NCBI GenBank assembly: GCA_001772335.1
Contig: METM01000007.1
Location: 56,193-100,802, forward strand
Direction: 5' to 3'
From: a candidate division WOR-1 bacterium RIFCSPHIGHO2_01_FULL_53_15
GTDB lineage: Bacteria; Margulisbacteria; WOR-1; O2-12-FULL-45-9; XYB2-FULL-48-7
Length of the DNA stretch: 44,610 nt
Every line of letters starts with the position of its first letter. Positions within the stretch are counted from its first letter, which is position 1. Shown here in pieces: positions 1 through 10,165 of the stretch. The notes beneath the pieces are model-generated. The model was given only the letters and a program-made list of their open reading frames with translations, was not told the DNA's origin and did no database searches. The translations under genes and the position numbers were made by a program.

Positions 1-96
1 CAGCGAGCCGGTCTCAAGCTTGACGCGGAAGAGCGCGGAAGGCAGCGCCTCCGTCACTTCCCCCTCAAGCTCAATTACATCTTTGTCTTTGACCAA
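1..96 (-). CDS. infA: Translation initiation factor IF-1 (partial)
   Basis: IF-1 is a small OB-fold protein that occupies the 30S A site during initiation. Only the first 32 codons are in the window; the 3' part runs off the left edge. The start is a TTG at base 96, chosen because GGAGG lies 7 bases upstream. The peptide reads in the IF-1 pattern (VIELEGEVTEALPSALFRV at residues 7-25). Its first 22 bases overlap the end of map, so the two are probably translationally coupled. Confidence 0.9.
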   Translation of the reverse strand, partial: MVKDKDVIELEGEVTEALPSALFRVKLETGSL

Positions 97-839
97 GTTA
101 GTACCTCCGGGTCCTTTTCCGTTATCAGCACCGTGTGCTCAAAATGGCACGAAAGGCCGCCGTCTTCGGTCACCACCGTCCAGCCGTCGGGCAGGGTCCT
201 GATCCGCCAGCCGCCGGTGTTGAGCATCGGTTCGAGCGCCAGCGCCATGCCGGCTTTGAGCTCGACCCCCTCGCCCGGCTTCCCATAATTGGGGACCAGC
301 GGGTCTTCGTGCAGGTCGCGGCCGATGCCGTGGCCGTACAGGTCGCGCACCACGGAAAAACCGTGTTTTTCCGCCAACGCTTCGACGGCGTGCGAAACAT
401 CGCCCAGGCGCCGGCCGGCCCGCGCCTGCCTGATCGCCGCTTTGAGCGCCTCGCGGCCGGTCCGCAAAAGCTTGTCGGCTTTTGGCGAAATTTTCCCGAG
501 CGCGAAAGTATAGGCGCAATCGCCGCAATAGCCGTTCAGCCTGACGCCGACGTCAACGCTGACAATGTCGCCCTCCGCCAGGACCCGCTCGCCCGGGATG
601 CCGTGCACGACCTCGTGATTGACCGAGACGCAGGTCGCGTAGCGATAGCCGCGATAGCCGATAAAGACCGGCTCACCGCCCTTTTCCCTGATCAAGTTTT
701 CCGCGAAGCCGTTGACTTGCCGCGCCGTCTGGCCAATCTTGATGAACCGGCCGATCTCGGCCAAAACATCGGCGGCCAGTCGTCCGGCCTGCCGCATCAG
801 CTCGACCTCTTCGGCGGTTTTGATCTTAATTACGCCCAA
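75..839 (-). CDS. map: Methionine aminopeptidase, type I
   Basis: Removes the initiator methionine from new proteins in the cytosol. The dinuclear-metal ligands are visible: the two Asp of VSVDVGV and YCGDCA, the His of YGHGIGR, the Glu of ALALEPM and the Glu of HFEHTVL. With a TTG start at 839 the protein is 254 aa, the normal size for a type Ia enzyme without N-terminal extension. A longer open frame upstream (to 1070) is only the shadow of adk. An ATT just downstream of the TTG is a less likely alternative start. The gene overlaps adk by 14 bp and infA by 22 bp. Confidence 0.93.
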   Translation of the reverse strand: MGVIKIKTAEEVELMRQAGRLAADVLAEIGRFIKIGQTARQVNGFAENLIREKGGEPVFIGYRGYRYATCVSVNHEVVHGIPGERVLAEGDIVSVDVGVRLNGYCGDCAYTFALGKISPKADKLLRTGREALKAAIRQARAGRRLGDVSHAVEALAEKHGFSVVRDLYGHGIGRDLHEDPLVPNYGKPGEGVELKAGMALALEPMLNTGGWRIRTLPDGWTVVTEDGGLSCHFEHTVLITEKDPEVLTWSKTKM

Positions 840-1389
840 TTTCCGCCAGATCGCGGCCGATCGCTTCGATCGATCTCGCCGCGTCGATCTCGAGCAGTTT
901 GCCCATTTTTGAATAATGCTCGATAAGCGGCCGCGTTGACCGCTCATAGACCTCAAAGCGCGTGCGGATCGCCGCCGCGTTGTCGTCGGCCCGGCCTTCG
1001 ATCCCCGCCCGCAGCAGCAAGCGCTTGACCGTCTCCTCTTCGGAAACATTGAAGTAAACGACCCGGTCAAGCGTCAACTTCTTTTCCGCGAACATCTTAT
1101 CGAGCGCGTCGGCCTGCGCGGCCGAACGCGGAAAACCGTCAAAGATGAAACCTTTCTGGCAATCGGACTGGCTGATCCTTTTCTCGGCCAGCTCGATCGT
1201 CAGCTCATCCGGCACCAGGTGTCCGGCAGCCATGTGGGCCTTCGCCTGCTGGCCGATCTCCGTCCCTCGTTTGACTTCGTCCCTTAGGAGATCGCCCAGC
1301 GAAATGTGCGGCACACCCAGCTGCCCGGCCAGGCTCTTCGCCTGTGTCCCCTTGCCGGAGCCCGGCGGACCAAGAAAGATCATGATCAT
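826..1389 (-). CDS. adk: Adenylate kinase
   Basis: Interconverts ATP + AMP and 2 ADP. The P-loop GPPGSGKGT is at residues 7-15, followed by the AMP-binding stretch and FDGFPRS near residue 85. The LID region (RAGIEGRADDN) is short and has no zinc-binding cysteines, so this is the short-LID form (187 aa). The start ATG overlaps the secY stop (ATGA), as in the usual secY-adk-map-infA order. Confidence 0.95.
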   Translation of the reverse strand: MIMIFLGPPGSGKGTQAKSLAGQLGVPHISLGDLLRDEVKRGTEIGQQAKAHMAAGHLVPDELTIELAEKRISQSDCQKGFIFDGFPRSAAQADALDKMFAEKKLTLDRVVYFNVSEEETVKRLLLRAGIEGRADDNAAAIRTRFEVYERSTRPLIEHYSKMGKLLEIDAARSIEAIGRDLAEIGRN

Positions 1390-2648
1390 GCCAAGAGTCC
1401 CTCGTACTGGCGCGTGACCAGATGGGTCTCGATCTGGCGCACCAGGTCAAGCGCCACGCCGACCACGATGAGCAGCGAGGTCGAGCCCAGGCCCTGGAAC
1501 GACGTGATGTGCGTTAAACTTTCAACGATCGAGGGGACGACCGCGATGATCGCGAGGAATGTCGCGCCGACGAGCGTCAGCCGCGTAATGGTGTATTCAA
1601 GATACTGGGCGGTCGGTTTGCCGGGCCGGATGCCGGTGATAAAGCCGCCGTATTTTTTAATGTTCTCCGCTAACTCAACCGGGTTGAAAGTGATCGCGGT
1701 ATAAAAATATGTAAAGAAAAAGATCAGCGCGAAATAAAATATCAGGTAGAGCGAGCCCGAAGGCGACAGCATCCCAACGATCTTCTGGACGAACGGGTTG
1801 GGGATGAACTGGGCGATCGTCGCCGGGAAAAGGAGTACCGACGAGGCAAAGATGATCGGGATGACGCCGCCCTGGTTGATTCGGAGCGGTATATAGGTCG
1901 ACTGTCCGCCATACATCTTGCGGCCGACGATCCGTTTGGCGTACTGCACCTGGACGCGCCGCTGGCCTTCCTGCACAATAACGATGGCGACGATCATCGC
2001 GATGAAAGCCGCGGTCAGAATGATGACGCCGATGAGGGAAGCGCCGCCGCGCACCAGCGTGGCGGTCTGGCCGATATAGTCGGGGATGCGCGAAACGATG
2101 CCGGCAAAGATCAGGAGCGAGGCGCCGTTGCCGATCCCCCGGTCGGTGATCAGCTCGGCAAACCACATGACGAGCGTGCTGCCGGCGGTCAGGGCCACGA
2201 CCGTGCCGATCAGAAAGAAAAGAAAATTATAATTCTCGAGCATCACGCCGCGCAGCCAGAAAGACATGCCGAAGGACTGGAAGGCGGCCAGCGCCACGGA
2301 GAGATAGCGCGTGTAAGAGGCGATCCGCTTGCGCCCGGCGTCGCCCTCTTTGGCCAGTTCCTCGAGCTGGGGCACGACCACCTGTAATAACTGCATGATG
2401 ATCGAGGCGTTAATGTAGGGAACTATTCCCATGGCAAAGATCGAGAAGCGCATCAAAGCGCCGCCGGTAAAGAGATCGAGAAAGTTCAAAATATTGCCGC
2501 TGCCAAAGAGCGCCTGCAGTTTGGCCGCATTGATGCCGGCCACGGGAATGTGGGCGCCGACCCGGAAGAGAATGATCATCACCAGCGTAAAAAGTATCTT
2601 TTTGCGCAGGTCGGCGATATTCAAGAACCCGGAGAGCACGTTAAGCAT
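1386..2648 (-). CDS. secY: Preprotein translocase channel subunit SecY
   Basis: Channel protein of the SecYEG translocon in the inner membrane, 420 aa with ten predicted hydrophobic segments. Recognisable parts are the N-terminal [12 protein letters not shown] segment, the plug-region stretch [21 protein letters not shown] and the cytoplasmic loop around [17 protein letters not shown]. The start overlaps the end of rplO by 8 bp. Its partner SecE is encoded at 24149-24334 at the head of the same gene series. Confidence 0.96.
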   Translation of the reverse strand: MLNVLSGFLNIADLRKKILFTLVMIILFRVGAHIPVAGINAAKLQALFGSGNILNFLDLFTGGALMRFSIFAMGIVPYINASIIMQLLQVVVPQLEELAKEGDAGRKRIASYTRYLSVALAAFQSFGMSFWLRGVMLENYNFLFFLIGTVVALTAGSTLVMWFAELITDRGIGNGASLLIFAGIVSRIPDYIGQTATLVRGGASLIGVIILTAAFIAMIVAIVIVQEGQRRVQVQYAKRIVGRKMYGGQSTYIPLRINQGGVIPIIFASSVLLFPATIAQFIPNPFVQKIVGMLSPSGSLYLIFYFALIFFFTYFYTAITFNPVELAENIKKYGGFITGIRPGKPTAQYLEYTITRLTLVGATFLAIIAVVPSIVESLTHITSFQGLGSTSLLIVVGVALDLVRQIETHLVTRQYEGLLA

Positions 2649-3054
2649 TTAAAATAACCGCCTTGCCGCCGGCCACCTCGATCTTCTTCTTGGCCGACTG
2701 GCTGAACTTGTGGGCGGAGACCGTGGGCGTCCCCTTAACCTCGCCGCCGCCCAGGACTTTAATCAAACCGGCGCCGCTCTTGACGGCCGCCTCGATCCGG
2801 TCAAGCTGGTTGAGATTAAAGATCGAATAGCGGACCCGGAACGGATAATTTTTGAAGCCGCGCTTGGGCAGGCGCCGGTAGAGCGGCGTCTGGCCGCCTT
2901 CAAAGCGCGCCCCCTTGGTGCCGCCGGAACGGCTGGCCTGGCCCTTGTGGCCGCGGCCACCGGTCTTGCCGAGACCGGAGCTGGTGCCGCGTCCGACGCG
3001 TTTTTTCTTGAAGCGCGATCCCCGCGCCGGTTTTAATTCGTTAAGTTTCAACAT
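2641..3054 (-). CDS. rplO: 50S ribosomal protein L15
   Basis: 137 aa with the Gly/Arg/Lys-rich N-terminal tail ([18 protein letters not shown]) that threads into the 23S rRNA, followed by the compact C-terminal domain. It directly follows rpsE with a 14-bp overlap. The rpmD (L30) gene usually found between these two is absent. Confidence 0.96.
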   Translation of the reverse strand: MLKLNELKPARGSRFKKKRVGRGTSSGLGKTGGRGHKGQASRSGGTKGARFEGGQTPLYRRLPKRGFKNYPFRVRYSIFNLNQLDRIEAAVKSGAGLIKVLGGGEVKGTPTVSAHKFSQSAKKKIEVAGGKAVILNA

Positions 3055-3559
3055 AACTGACTTTCGGCTCCCGGCCGCGCTCGGCGGTAACGGTCTCGAT
3101 ATTTTTCAGCGCGCCCAGAGCGTTGAGCGAGGCGCGCGCCACGTTGATCGGGTTGGCCGAGCCGAGCGACTTGGCCACGATATTTTTCAGGCCGGCCAGC
3201 TCGAGCACCGTGCGCACGGCGCCGCCGGCGATAACGCCGGTGCCGCGCGGGGCGGGCCGCAGGATGACGGAGCTGGCCGAAAATTTGCCGAGCACGTCAT
3301 GCGGAATCGTCCCCGAGTAGAGCGACACGGTGATCATGTTCTTCTTGCCGGCTTCGACCCCCTTGCGGATGGCGGCGGAAACCTCGGCCGCCTTGCCGAC
3401 GCCCAACCCCACCCGGGTCTTCATGTCGCCGACGACGACGACGGCGCGGAAGCCCATCTTTTTGCCGCCCTTGACCACTTTGGTCACGCGGGCGATATTG
3501 ACGACCTTTTCCTTGAACTCGCTGTCCCGATTGAAATCACGCCGCATCTCTCTTGCCAT
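3041..3559 (-). CDS. rpsE: 30S ribosomal protein S5
   Basis: 172 aa. The N-terminal double-stranded-RNA-binding-like domain contains [17 protein letters not shown]. The C-terminal half contains [22 protein letters not shown]5 takes part in decoding fidelity on the 30S body. Its ATG overlaps the rplR stop by one base (TAATG). Confidence 0.96.
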   Translation of the reverse strand: MAREMRRDFNRDSEFKEKVVNIARVTKVVKGGKKMGFRAVVVVGDMKTRVGLGVGKAAEVSAAIRKGVEAGKKNMITVSLYSGTIPHDVLGKFSASSVILRPAPRGTGVIAGGAVRTVLELAGLKNIVAKSLGSANPINVARASLNALGALKNIETVTAERGREPKVSYVET

Positions 3560-3873
3560 TAGAATTCCAATCCCCCTTCACGCGCCGCCTCGGCCAGGGC
3601 TTTGACCCGGCCGTGATAAAGCGACTGTCCGCGGTCGAACACTATCTTTTTGATCCCCTTGGCCCGCGCCCGCTCGGCGATCAGCTGGCCGATGACTTTG
3701 GCGGCGGCGATGTTGCCGCCTGCTTTGACCAGCCCTTTTTCGGCGGTCGCGGCGGCCGCCAGCGTGCGGCCGGCCGAGTCATCGATCAGCTGGGCCGAAA
3801 TATTTTTCAAACCGCGAAAGACGCTCAGGCGCGGCCTGGCGGCGGTTCCCAATATCCTCTTCCTATTCCTCAT
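3559..3873 (-). CDS. rplR: 50S ribosomal protein L18
   Basis: 5S-rRNA-binding protein of the central protuberance. At 104 aa it is shorter than the usual ~117-120 aa: the basic N-terminal tail is nearly gone and the protein begins [20 protein letters not shown]. The core motifs [17 protein letters not shown] and the C-terminal [20 protein letters not shown] are intact. Only 5 bp separate it from rplF, so no longer start is plausible without overlapping that gene. Confidence 0.94.
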   Translation of the reverse strand: MRNRKRILGTAARPRLSVFRGLKNISAQLIDDSAGRTLAAAATAEKGLVKAGGNIAAAKVIGQLIAERARAKGIKKIVFDRGQSLYHGRVKALAEAAREGGLEF

Positions 3874-3878
3874 GCCTA

Positions 3879-4436
3879 TTACGCCCCTCCCGCGGTCGTC
3901 GCTTTGGCGGCTTTACCGGCCTTGCGCCGGACAACTTCGCCCGCGTATTTAATGCCCTTACCTTTGTACGGCTCGACTTCGCGCGCGGCGCGGATGTCGG
4001 CCGCAACCTGTCCGACCACCTGCCGGTCAAAGCCCTTGATCTTGATCTTGGTATTGGCGGTCACGACGAACTCAATGCCGGCCGGCGGGTCAAAATCGAC
4101 GAGATGCGAATAGCCCGCTTGCAGCTGCAATTTTTTTCCCTGCATCTGCGCGCGGTAGCCGACGCCGACCATCTCAAGATCTTTCTCGAAGCCGGCCGTG
4201 ACGCCGGCGAGCATGTTCTTGATCAAACTGTTGTAGAGGCCCTGGAGCGCCAGCCCCGACCGGTCGCTCCCCGAGTAGAGGGTCAAAACCTTGCCCCCCT
4301 CGACTTTGATCTCAACCCGCTTGTCATAGGCCTGGGTCAGCGCGCCCTTAGGCCCCTTAACATTGACGACGCCGTCGGTGACTTTGACGTCAACGCCCTT
4401 GGGTATCTCTAAAGCTCTTTTACCTATTCTTGCCAT
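3879..4436 (-). CDS. rplF: 50S ribosomal protein L6
   Basis: 185 aa with the two tandem RNA-binding domains of L6. N-terminal signature: [15 protein letters not shown] and [11 protein letters not shown]-terminal signature: [18 protein letters not shown]. It sits at the base of the L7/L12 stalk near the sarcin-ricin loop. It ends with a short Ala/Lys-rich tail. Confidence 0.96.
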   Translation of the reverse strand: MARIGKRALEIPKGVDVKVTDGVVNVKGPKGALTQAYDKRVEIKVEGGKVLTLYSGSDRSGLALQGLYNSLIKNMLAGVTAGFEKDLEMVGVGYRAQMQGKKLQLQAGYSHLVDFDPPAGIEFVVTANTKIKIKGFDRQVVGQVAADIRAAREVEPYKGKGIKYAGEVVRRKAGKAAKATTAGGA

Positions 4437-4448
4437 AATGCAACCCTT

Positions 4449-4835
4449 TTACCAAACGTAACAGATGACTTCGCCGCCGAGCTTTTTCTCGCGCGCCTGG
4501 CCGTCCGTCATCAGCCCTTTGGAAGTCGAGATGATCGCCGTGCCGAAACCGGAGCGGATCCTGGGCACCGCCGCGGCGCCCACATAAACCCGCCGGCCGG
4601 GGGTCGAGACGCGCTTCAGCCCTTCAATGACCTGCTTCTTCCCGGCATATTTGAGCGCGATGCGCAAATGCTTTTTGTTCAGGCGCGAAAAAGTGTCGTA
4701 CTTGCCGATGTATCCTTCCGAGAACATCAGCCGGGCGATCTCTTCCTTCATCTTTGAGTGCGGCATGTCAACGCCATCTTTCCTCACCCTGAGGGCGTTC
4801 TTGATCCTGATCAGCATATCCGCGATTGAATCCAT
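4449..4835 (-). CDS. rpsH: 30S ribosomal protein S8
   Basis: 128 aa, starting MDSIADMLIRIKNALRV and ending in the conserved STSKGLMTDGQAREKKLGGE region. It binds 16S rRNA helix 21 in the central domain. It is a regulator of the spc operon in E. coli; I did not find an S8-site mimic here. Confidence 0.96.
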   Translation of the reverse strand: MDSIADMLIRIKNALRVRKDGVDMPHSKMKEEIARLMFSEGYIGKYDTFSRLNKKHLRIALKYAGKKQVIEGLKRVSTPGRRVYVGAAAVPRIRSGFGTAIISTSKGLMTDGQAREKKLGGEVICYVW

Positions 4836-4852
4836 ACTATTATCTCCTCTAT

Positions 4853-5038
4853 TTACCAGCTCGACTTGGTCACGCCGGGGATCTGCCCCTTGTGCGCCAG
4901 GTTCCTGAAGCAGATGCGGCAGACGCCGAACTTGCGCAGATAACTGCGCGCCCGTCCGCAGATGGCGCAGCGCGATTTCCGGCGCGTCGAAAATTTCGGC
5001 TCGCGTTTTAACCTATTCCACCAGCTTGTTTTTGCCAT
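4853..5038 (-). CDS. rpsN: 30S ribosomal protein S14, zinc-binding (type Z)
   Basis: Short S14 of 61 aa with the zinc ribbon CAIC ... CRIC (cysteines near residues 24, 27, 40 and 43), typical of the C+ form also named RpsZ. The C-terminal [18 protein letters not shown] is diagnostic. It lies between rplE and rpsH as in other spc operons. Confidence 0.96.
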   Translation of the reverse strand: MAKTSWWNRLKREPKFSTRRKSRCAICGRARSYLRKFGVCRICFRNLAHKGQIPGVTKSSW

Positions 5039-5049
5039 TTACTTTACTC

Positions 5050-5595
5050 CTATACTCCGGTTCTAAAAGGCAGGCCCAAAAGCTCGAGCAGCTCGCGCGC
5101 TTCGTCGTTTGTTTCGGCCGACGTCACGAAAGTGATGTCCATCCCTCTGGCTCTGTCGACTTTTTCGTAGTCGACTTCGGGAAAGATCAGCTGTTCGCGG
5201 ATGCCCAGGGTGTAATTGCCGCGGCCGTCGAACGACTTCAAGCTGACGCCTTTAAAATCCCTGATCCTGGGGAGACAAATGTTGATGAACTTGTTGAGAA
5301 ATTCGTACATCCGGTCGCCCCGCAGGGTGACCTTGAGGCCGATCGGGATGTTCCCTTTCAATTTGAAAGCCGAGATCGCTTTTTTGCTTTTCGTGACGAG
5401 CGGCTTCTGGCCGGCGATGGCGGCGAGCTCGGCGGCCGAGACATCGATCGCCTTCTCGTTCTCCCTGGCCTCGCCCACCCCGCGGTTGAGCACCATCTTA
5501 ACCAGGCGCGGCGCCTGCAGCCTGTTCTTGTAGCCGCGGCTCTTTATAAGCTTGGGCACGATCTCTTTATCGAATTTTTCTTTTAACTGGGTCAT
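5050..5595 (-). CDS. rplE: 50S ribosomal protein L5
   Basis: 181 aa, binds 5S rRNA and contacts the P-site tRNA. Recognised by ITGQKPLV-like [17 protein letters not shown], the [15 protein letters not shown] segment and the C-terminal [20 protein letters not shown]. It is separated from rplX by 3 bp. Confidence 0.96.
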   Translation of the reverse strand: MTQLKEKFDKEIVPKLIKSRGYKNRLQAPRLVKMVLNRGVGEARENEKAIDVSAAELAAIAGQKPLVTKSKKAISAFKLKGNIPIGLKVTLRGDRMYEFLNKFINICLPRIRDFKGVSLKSFDGRGNYTLGIREQLIFPEVDYEKVDRARGMDITFVTSAETNDEARELLELLGLPFRTGV

Positions 5596-5598
5596 GTT

Positions 5599-5910
5599 TT
5601 ACGCCTTATCCATTATTTCTTCGCACTGGCCGCAGACGCGCACGCGCTTGTCGCCCGACACTTTGGTCCCGATCCGGGTCGGCTCGCCGCAGCGCGGGCA
5701 GACCAGCATGACCTTCGAAGCAAAGATCGGCAGGGGCTTCTCGATGATGCCCCCCTGAAAATTCCTCGTCGGGCGCTGGTGCTTTTTCACCACGTTAACC
5801 CCTTCAACCGTGATCTTGCCGCTCTTCTGTGAGACCGCGATGATCTTGGCTTTTTTACCCTTGTTCTTGCCCGAGAGAACCAGGACGGTGTCGCCTTTCC
5901 TTAAGCCCAT
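5599..5910 (-). CDS. rplX: 50S ribosomal protein L24
   Basis: 103 aa. The N-terminal KOW motif (KGDTVLVLSGKNKGKKAKI) is followed by the C-terminal part with CPRC ... CGQC, a possible zinc-binding pair kept in many bacterial L24 proteins. It initiates 50S assembly. Its start overlaps the rplN stop by one base. Confidence 0.96.
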   Translation of the reverse strand: MGLRKGDTVLVLSGKNKGKKAKIIAVSQKSGKITVEGVNVVKKHQRPTRNFQGGIIEKPLPIFASKVMLVCPRCGEPTRIGTKVSGDKRVRVCGQCEEIMDKA

Positions 5911-6278
5911 TAGACAACCTCCGGAGCCAGCGAAATTATTTTCATGTATTCCTTCTCGCGCAACTCACGGGCGACGGGGCCAAAAACGCGCGTGCCGCGC
6001 GGGTTCTTGTCCTTGGCCACCACGACGACGGCGTTGTCGTCGAAAGCGACGTATGAGCCGTCGGGCCGGCGCAGGGGCTTGCGCGTCCTGACCACGACGC
6101 CAAAAACGATCTCGCCGTCCTTGACCGTCATGTTCGGCAGGGCCTCTTTGACGACGCCGACGATCATATCGCCGATGCCGGCATATTTGCGGTTGCTCCC
6201 GCCTAACACCCTGATGCACATGAGGGTGCGGGCGCCGGAGTTGTCGGCAACTTTAACTAGGCTGCGATTTTGAATCAA
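5910..6278 (-). CDS. rplN: 50S ribosomal protein L14
   Basis: 122 aa, the usual length. Signatures are [17 protein letters not shown] and, near the C-terminus, [20 protein letters not shown]. It lies at the subunit interface. The ATG at 6278 is inside rpsQ, giving a 26-bp overlap; the N-terminal family match supports that start. Confidence 0.96.
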   Translation of the reverse strand: MIQNRSLVKVADNSGARTLMCIRVLGGSNRKYAGIGDMIVGVVKEALPNMTVKDGEIVFGVVVRTRKPLRRPDGSYVAFDDNAVVVVAKDKNPRGTRVFGPVARELREKEYMKIISLAPEVV

Positions 6279-6522
6279 TTTTGAGCCTCCTGACTACACG
6301 CCAGCATTTATCGGCTGACAGCGGACGGCAGGCCATGATCTCAACCCGATCGCCGACCCGGCAAACGCCTGCCTCGTCATGCGCTTTGAATTTTTTCGAG
6401 ACCCGCATCACTTTCTGATACTCCGGATGGCGAAAAACCCGCTCGACCCTGACCACCACGGTTTTCTTCATCTTGTCGCTGACCACGACCCCTTCTTTGA
6501 TCTTTGTTTTGCCCCGTTCCAA
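6253..6522 (-). CDS. rpsQ: 30S ribosomal protein S17
   Basis: 89 aa OB-fold protein binding 16S rRNA helix 11. Signatures: [19 protein letters not shown], the HPEYQKV loop, and [21 protein letters not shown]. It overlaps rplN by 26 bp and starts 1 bp after rpmC. Confidence 0.95.
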   Translation of the reverse strand: MERGKTKIKEGVVVSDKMKKTVVVRVERVFRHPEYQKVMRVSKKFKAHDEAGVCRVGDRVEIMACRPLSADKCWRVVRRLKIDSKSQPS

Positions 6523-6523
6523 T

Positions 6524-6733
6524 TTACTTTACCTCCGCAGTTTTTGACTTCTTCTTCTCATTAATGATCGTGAGTACTCTCGCGATCTCGCGCCGCAGCT
6601 CCCTGATCTTTAAAAGATTTTTCAGCTGCTGGCCGGCCCGCTGGATCCTCAACGTCAGCAGTTCGCGCCGCAATTCGCCCGCCTTGCGCTCAAGCTCGGC
6701 CGCCGACATTTCCCGGAGTTCTGATGTTTTCAT
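6524..6733 (-). CDS. rpmC: 50S ribosomal protein L29
   Basis: 69 aa helical hairpin protein at the exit tunnel. It begins [20 protein letters not shown] and continues with the L29 core RRELLTLRIQRAGQQLKN. Its ATG overlaps the rplP stop (ATGA). Confidence 0.95.
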   Translation of the reverse strand: MKTSELREMSAAELERKAGELRRELLTLRIQRAGQQLKNLLKIRELRREIARVLTIINEKKKSKTAEVK

Positions 6734-7140
6734 GATTTACTGACCACTCTCGTCGCCACCGGCAGTTTAAAACTGGCCAGCCGCAGGGCCTCTTTGGCTT
6801 CCTGGGCCGTCACGCCGGCGACCTCAAAAATAATATGGCCGCGCTTGACCGGCGCCACGAACCTGGCCGGCGCGCCTTTGCCGCCGCCCATGCGGGTCTC
6901 GGCCGCCTTGGCCGTGAAGATCTTGTCAGCAAAGACCCGCAGCCAGATCTTGCCGCTGCGCTTGAAATAGTGCGCTAACGCTTTTCTGGCCGCCTCGACC
7001 TGATTGGTCGTCAGATAGGCGCAGTCAAGTGATTGCAGGCCGAACTCGCCGTGCATCAGCGTGGCGCCGCCGACCGCTCGGCCGCGCAGGCGGCCGCGCT
7101 GATGCTTCCTAAATTTTGTTTTCTTGGGAACCAGCGCCAC
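6730..7140 (-). CDS. rplP: 50S ribosomal protein L16
   Basis: 136 aa. Signatures: [18 protein letters not shown] near the N-terminus and [19 protein letters not shown] in the middle. It helps organise the A-site tRNA elbow region. The 5' end overlaps the 3' end of rpsC by 32 bp; the N-terminal match to the family fixes the start. Confidence 0.96.
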   Translation of the reverse strand: MALVPKKTKFRKHQRGRLRGRAVGGATLMHGEFGLQSLDCAYLTTNQVEAARKALAHYFKRSGKIWLRVFADKIFTAKAAETRMGGGKGAPARFVAPVKRGHIIFEVAGVTAQEAKEALRLASFKLPVATRVVSKS

Positions 7141-7858
7141 CTGTCACATCCTCCTTGTCTCGAGCAAACTTGTCCCGAGTTCCATCGAGGGAGTCGAGAG
7201 ACTTTTTTTTCGTCGGCAGGACGTCGCCTTTGTAGATCCAGGTCTTGACGCCGATCTTGCCGTAGAGGGTCATCGCCTCGGCGAAGCCGTAATCGATCTT
7301 GGCCCGCAGGGTGTGCAGGGGCACCCGGCCCATGCGGTACCACTCGGAGCGCGAGATCTCGGCGCCGTCGAGCCGGCCGCCGCACATGATCTTGATCCCC
7401 TTGGCGCCCGAGCGCAGGGCGCGGGAGACCGTCTGCTTCATCGCCCGGCGGAACGAGATGCGGCGCTCAAGCTGGCCCGCCACATTCTCGGCCACTAACT
7501 GGGCGGAGGCCTCCGGATTGGTCTCCTCGTGCACGTTGAGCTGGACGGCCTTGCCGAATTTCCTGGTCAGGTCCTCACGGATGGCGGCAACCTCTTTGCC
7601 CCCCTTGCCGATGATGAGCCCCGGCTTGGCAGTGTAGAGATCGACCTCGATCTGGTTGGCCTTGCGGCTGATCAGGATCCGGGCAATGCCGGCTTTGTAC
7701 AAGCTGTTCTTGAGATATTTCCTGATCTCGGTGTCCTCGAACAGGAGCTTGCCGAACTCCTGGTCGTTGGCGTACCAGAAACTCTCCCAGCCCTCGATCA
7801 CGCCGAGACGAAAGCCCTTCGGATGTATCTTTTGGCCCATTATTTCGCCTCCAAGCAA
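7109..7858 (-). CDS. rpsC: 30S ribosomal protein S3
   Basis: 249 aa: N-terminal KH domain with [15 protein letters not shown], then the C-terminal S3 domain with [20 protein letters not shown] and [20 protein letters not shown]. It sits at the mRNA entry channel. A low-complexity charged tail of about 35 residues follows the conserved domain, and its final codons overlap rplP. Confidence 0.96.
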   Translation of the reverse strand: MLGGEIMGQKIHPKGFRLGVIEGWESFWYANDQEFGKLLFEDTEIRKYLKNSLYKAGIARILISRKANQIEVDLYTAKPGLIIGKGGKEVAAIREDLTRKFGKAVQLNVHEETNPEASAQLVAENVAGQLERRISFRRAMKQTVSRALRSGAKGIKIMCGGRLDGAEISRSEWYRMGRVPLHTLRAKIDYGFAEAMTLYGKIGVKTWIYKGDVLPTKKKSLDSLDGTRDKFARDKEDVTGGAGSQENKI

Positions 7859-8175
7859 ATTGTCACGTGACTCGTCCGTTTCTTGATCGGGAACGCCCGG
7901 CCGCGCGCGCGCGGCTGGAAGCGCTTCATGATGACCCCTTTATTGGCATACGCCTCTTTGACGACCAGCCCCGCTTCGTCTAACTTAAAATTGTTTCTCG
8001 CGTTGGCGATCGCCGACTTCAGGACCTTCTCAACGATGCGGGCCCCCTTCTGCGGCAGGAACTTGAGGATCGTCGCCGCCTCAAGGGCGCCCTTGCCGCG
8101 GATCAGCTCGATGACCCGGCTTAATTTGCGGTCGGAACTCTTGGTCCATTTTGTTTTTGCTTTGACTATTGTCAT
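7840..8175 (-). CDS. rplV: 50S ribosomal protein L22
   Basis: 111 aa. Typical L22 features: [20 protein letters not shown], the loop that reaches into the exit tunnel (around [20 protein letters not shown]) and the final HVTICLEAK strand. It overlaps rpsC by 19 bp and rpsS by 4 bp. Confidence 0.96.
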   Translation of the reverse strand: MTIVKAKTKWTKSSDRKLSRVIELIRGKGALEAATILKFLPQKGARIVEKVLKSAIANARNNFKLDEAGLVVKEAYANKGVIMKRFQPRARGRAFPIKKRTSHVTICLEAK

Positions 8176-8456
8176 GTCAGTGTCGTTGATTTATCGGTCG
8201 GCGCGCTATGACCCCTGAATTGGCGCGTGTGCGAAAACTCGCCTAACTTGTGGCCGATCATGTTCTCATTGATAAAGACCGGGATGTGCTTGACGCCGTT
8301 GTGCACGGCGAACGTGTAGCCGACCATCTCGGGGATGACGGTCGAACTGCGCGCCCAGGTCTTGATTATTTTCTTCTCTTTTGACATTTCCATCTTCTGG
8401 ATCTTGCGCAGAAGCTTCTCATCGACATACGGACCTTTTTTTACCGATCTGCCCAT
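8172..8456 (-). CDS. rpsS: 30S ribosomal protein S19
   Basis: 94 aa, starting [18 protein letters not shown] and containing [21 protein letters not shown] and the C-terminal [14 protein letters not shown]. It is an A-site finger contact of the 30S head. An upstream in-frame ATG at 8558 exists but falls inside rplB; the ATG at 8456 is where homology begins. Confidence 0.96.
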   Translation of the reverse strand: MGRSVKKGPYVDEKLLRKIQKMEMSKEKKIIKTWARSSTVIPEMVGYTFAVHNGVKHIPVFINENMIGHKLGEFSHTRQFRGHSAPTDKSTTLT

Positions 8457-8476
8457 TATTGCCTCCCTGGCCGCCG

Positions 8477-9304
8477 CTAGGCGCGCCTCGTCAGGATGAA
8501 GCGGTCGCTGTGGCGGCGCGGCCGGCGCGTTTTTTTGCCGAGCGTCGGCTTGCCCCACGGCGTGACCGGCTGCTCACGCCCGATCCCCGATTTGCCCTCG
8601 CCGCCGCCGTGCGGATGGTCGCAAGGATTCATAACCACACCTCTGACTTCCGGCCTTCTGCCTAAATGCCGCTTCTTGCCGGCCTTGCCCATAATGACGT
8701 TCTTGGCGTCGAGATTGCCGATCTGGCCGACGGTGGCGCGGCAATTGACATGGATCATCCGCTGTTCGCCCGACGGCAGTTTGACGATTGCGTAGCCGGC
8801 TTCCTTGGCCAGCAGGCTGAGACCGGCGCCGGCCGAGCGAGCCAGTTTGCCGCCCCGCCCCGGCTCAAGCTCGACATTGTGCACGGTGGTGCCGATCGGG
8901 ATCGCGGAAAGCGGCAGGGCGTTGCCCGGCTTGATCTCGACCTCGGCGCCCGAAGCGACCGTGTCCCCGGCCGTCAGGCCGAGCGGCGCCAGAATGTATC
9001 TCTTTTCTTTATCCTCGTATTCGAGGAGAGCGATCCGGCTGTTGCGGTTGGGATCGTATTCGATGCCGATGACTTTCGCCGAGACATTATCCTTGTCGCG
9101 CTTGAAATCGATGACGCGGTAGTGCTGTCGGTTGCCGCCGCCGCGGTGGCGCATCGAGACGAAACCGCGCCAGTCGCGCCCCGACTTTTGATGCTGTTTG
9201 GTCAGCAGTTTCTTTTCCGGAAAGCTCTTGGTCAGATCCGAAAAATCGTCTTTGATCTGGAATCTTGTCCCCGGACTGCGGGGATTCATCTGCTTGACGC
9301 CCAT
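8477..9304 (-). CDS. rplB: 50S ribosomal protein L2
   Basis: 275 aa. The OB-fold and SH3-like domains are followed by the catalytic-site loop [18 protein letters not shown], which holds the conserved His near the peptidyl transferase centre. The N-terminal [20 protein letters not shown] matches the family start. Confidence 0.97.
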   Translation of the reverse strand: MGVKQMNPRSPGTRFQIKDDFSDLTKSFPEKKLLTKQHQKSGRDWRGFVSMRHRGGGNRQHYRVIDFKRDKDNVSAKVIGIEYDPNRNSRIALLEYEDKEKRYILAPLGLTAGDTVASGAEVEIKPGNALPLSAIPIGTTVHNVELEPGRGGKLARSAGAGLSLLAKEAGYAIVKLPSGEQRMIHVNCRATVGQIGNLDAKNVIMGKAGKKRHLGRRPEVRGVVMNPCDHPHGGGEGKSGIGREQPVTPWGKPTLGKKTRRPRRHSDRFILTRRA

Positions 9305-9305
9305 G

Positions 9306-9587
9306 TTATGCTTCCAACTCCTGTATTTTCTGGCCCGGCTGCAGCGTCACATAGGCCTTTTTCCAGCGCGAAGTGCGGCCGATCGAGCGGCCCGTCGTCC
9401 TCAGCTTCGGCCGCATAAAGGTCGTATTGACGTCCTTGACCTTGACTTTGAAGAACTTTTCGACCGCCTGCTTGATCAAGATCTTCGGCGCCCCTAAATT
9501 AACCTTAAAGACATAGCGCCCAAGCGCGCGATCGGTCATCGCTTTTTCCGTGACTAATTGTTCGATTATTACGTGTCCGAGATCCAT
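9306..9587 (-). CDS. rplW: 50S ribosomal protein L23
   Basis: 93 aa exit-tunnel protein, docking site for trigger factor and SRP. Signatures: [38 protein letters not shown] and the C-terminal Arg/Trp-rich block [19 protein letters not shown]. It touches rplD (stop and start share a base) and is 1 bp from rplB. Confidence 0.96.
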   Translation of the reverse strand: MDLGHVIIEQLVTEKAMTDRALGRYVFKVNLGAPKILIKQAVEKFFKVKVKDVNTTFMRPKLRTTGRSIGRTSRWKKAYVTLQPGQKIQELEA

Positions 9588-10165
9588 TAGGCCATCCTCT
9601 CTTTGAGCTGGCCGAGCGCTACGGCATCGAGCAGCAGCCAGTCGGCTTTGGCTAAATTATAGACATTGATATCATCAATTAAGACAACCGTGACGCCGGC
9701 CAGGTTGCGTACGCCGCGCTCGAAAGCCGGGTTCTCGGCCCCCATGAGAATTATCACGTTCCCGCCGGCTTTGAGATCGGCCAGGAATTTGGCGCCGGCC
9801 CGGGCTTTGGCCTCCGGCAGAGTGAACGATTCAATTAGCCGAACTTTCCCGTCGCGGTTAAGCTCGGAGAGAACGATTCGCAGCGCCAGCTTGCGCATTT
9901 TCTTCGGCAGGGCATAAGAATAATCGCGCGGTTTGGGCGGGAAAATGACGCCGCCCTTGCGCCAGAGCGGCGAGCGGTTGCTGCCGGCCCGGGCGCGGCC
10001 CGTTCCCTTTTGCTTCCACGGTTTCTTGCCGCCGCCCGAGACTTCGGCGCGGGTCAGCGCCGAATGAGTCCCCTGCCGGCGCGAGGCGAGATACCAGCGC
10101 AGGGCCTCGTGGACGACCGCCTGATTCATCTTTTCATTAAATATCTTTTCGCTTAATTGTGTCAT
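9587..10165 (-). CDS. rplD: 50S ribosomal protein L4
   Basis: 192 aa. Contains the tunnel-constriction loop (KKPWKQKGTGRARAGSNRSP) and the globular C-terminal part ending in LKERMA. In E. coli L4 also represses the S10 operon; I saw no obvious leader for that here because rpsJ abuts fusA. It shares one base with rplC. Confidence 0.96.
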   Translation of the reverse strand: MTQLSEKIFNEKMNQAVVHEALRWYLASRRQGTHSALTRAEVSGGGKKPWKQKGTGRARAGSNRSPLWRKGGVIFPPKPRDYSYALPKKMRKLALRIVLSELNRDGKVRLIESFTLPEAKARAGAKFLADLKAGGNVIILMGAENPAFERGVRNLAGVTVVLIDDINVYNLAKADWLLLDAVALGQLKERMA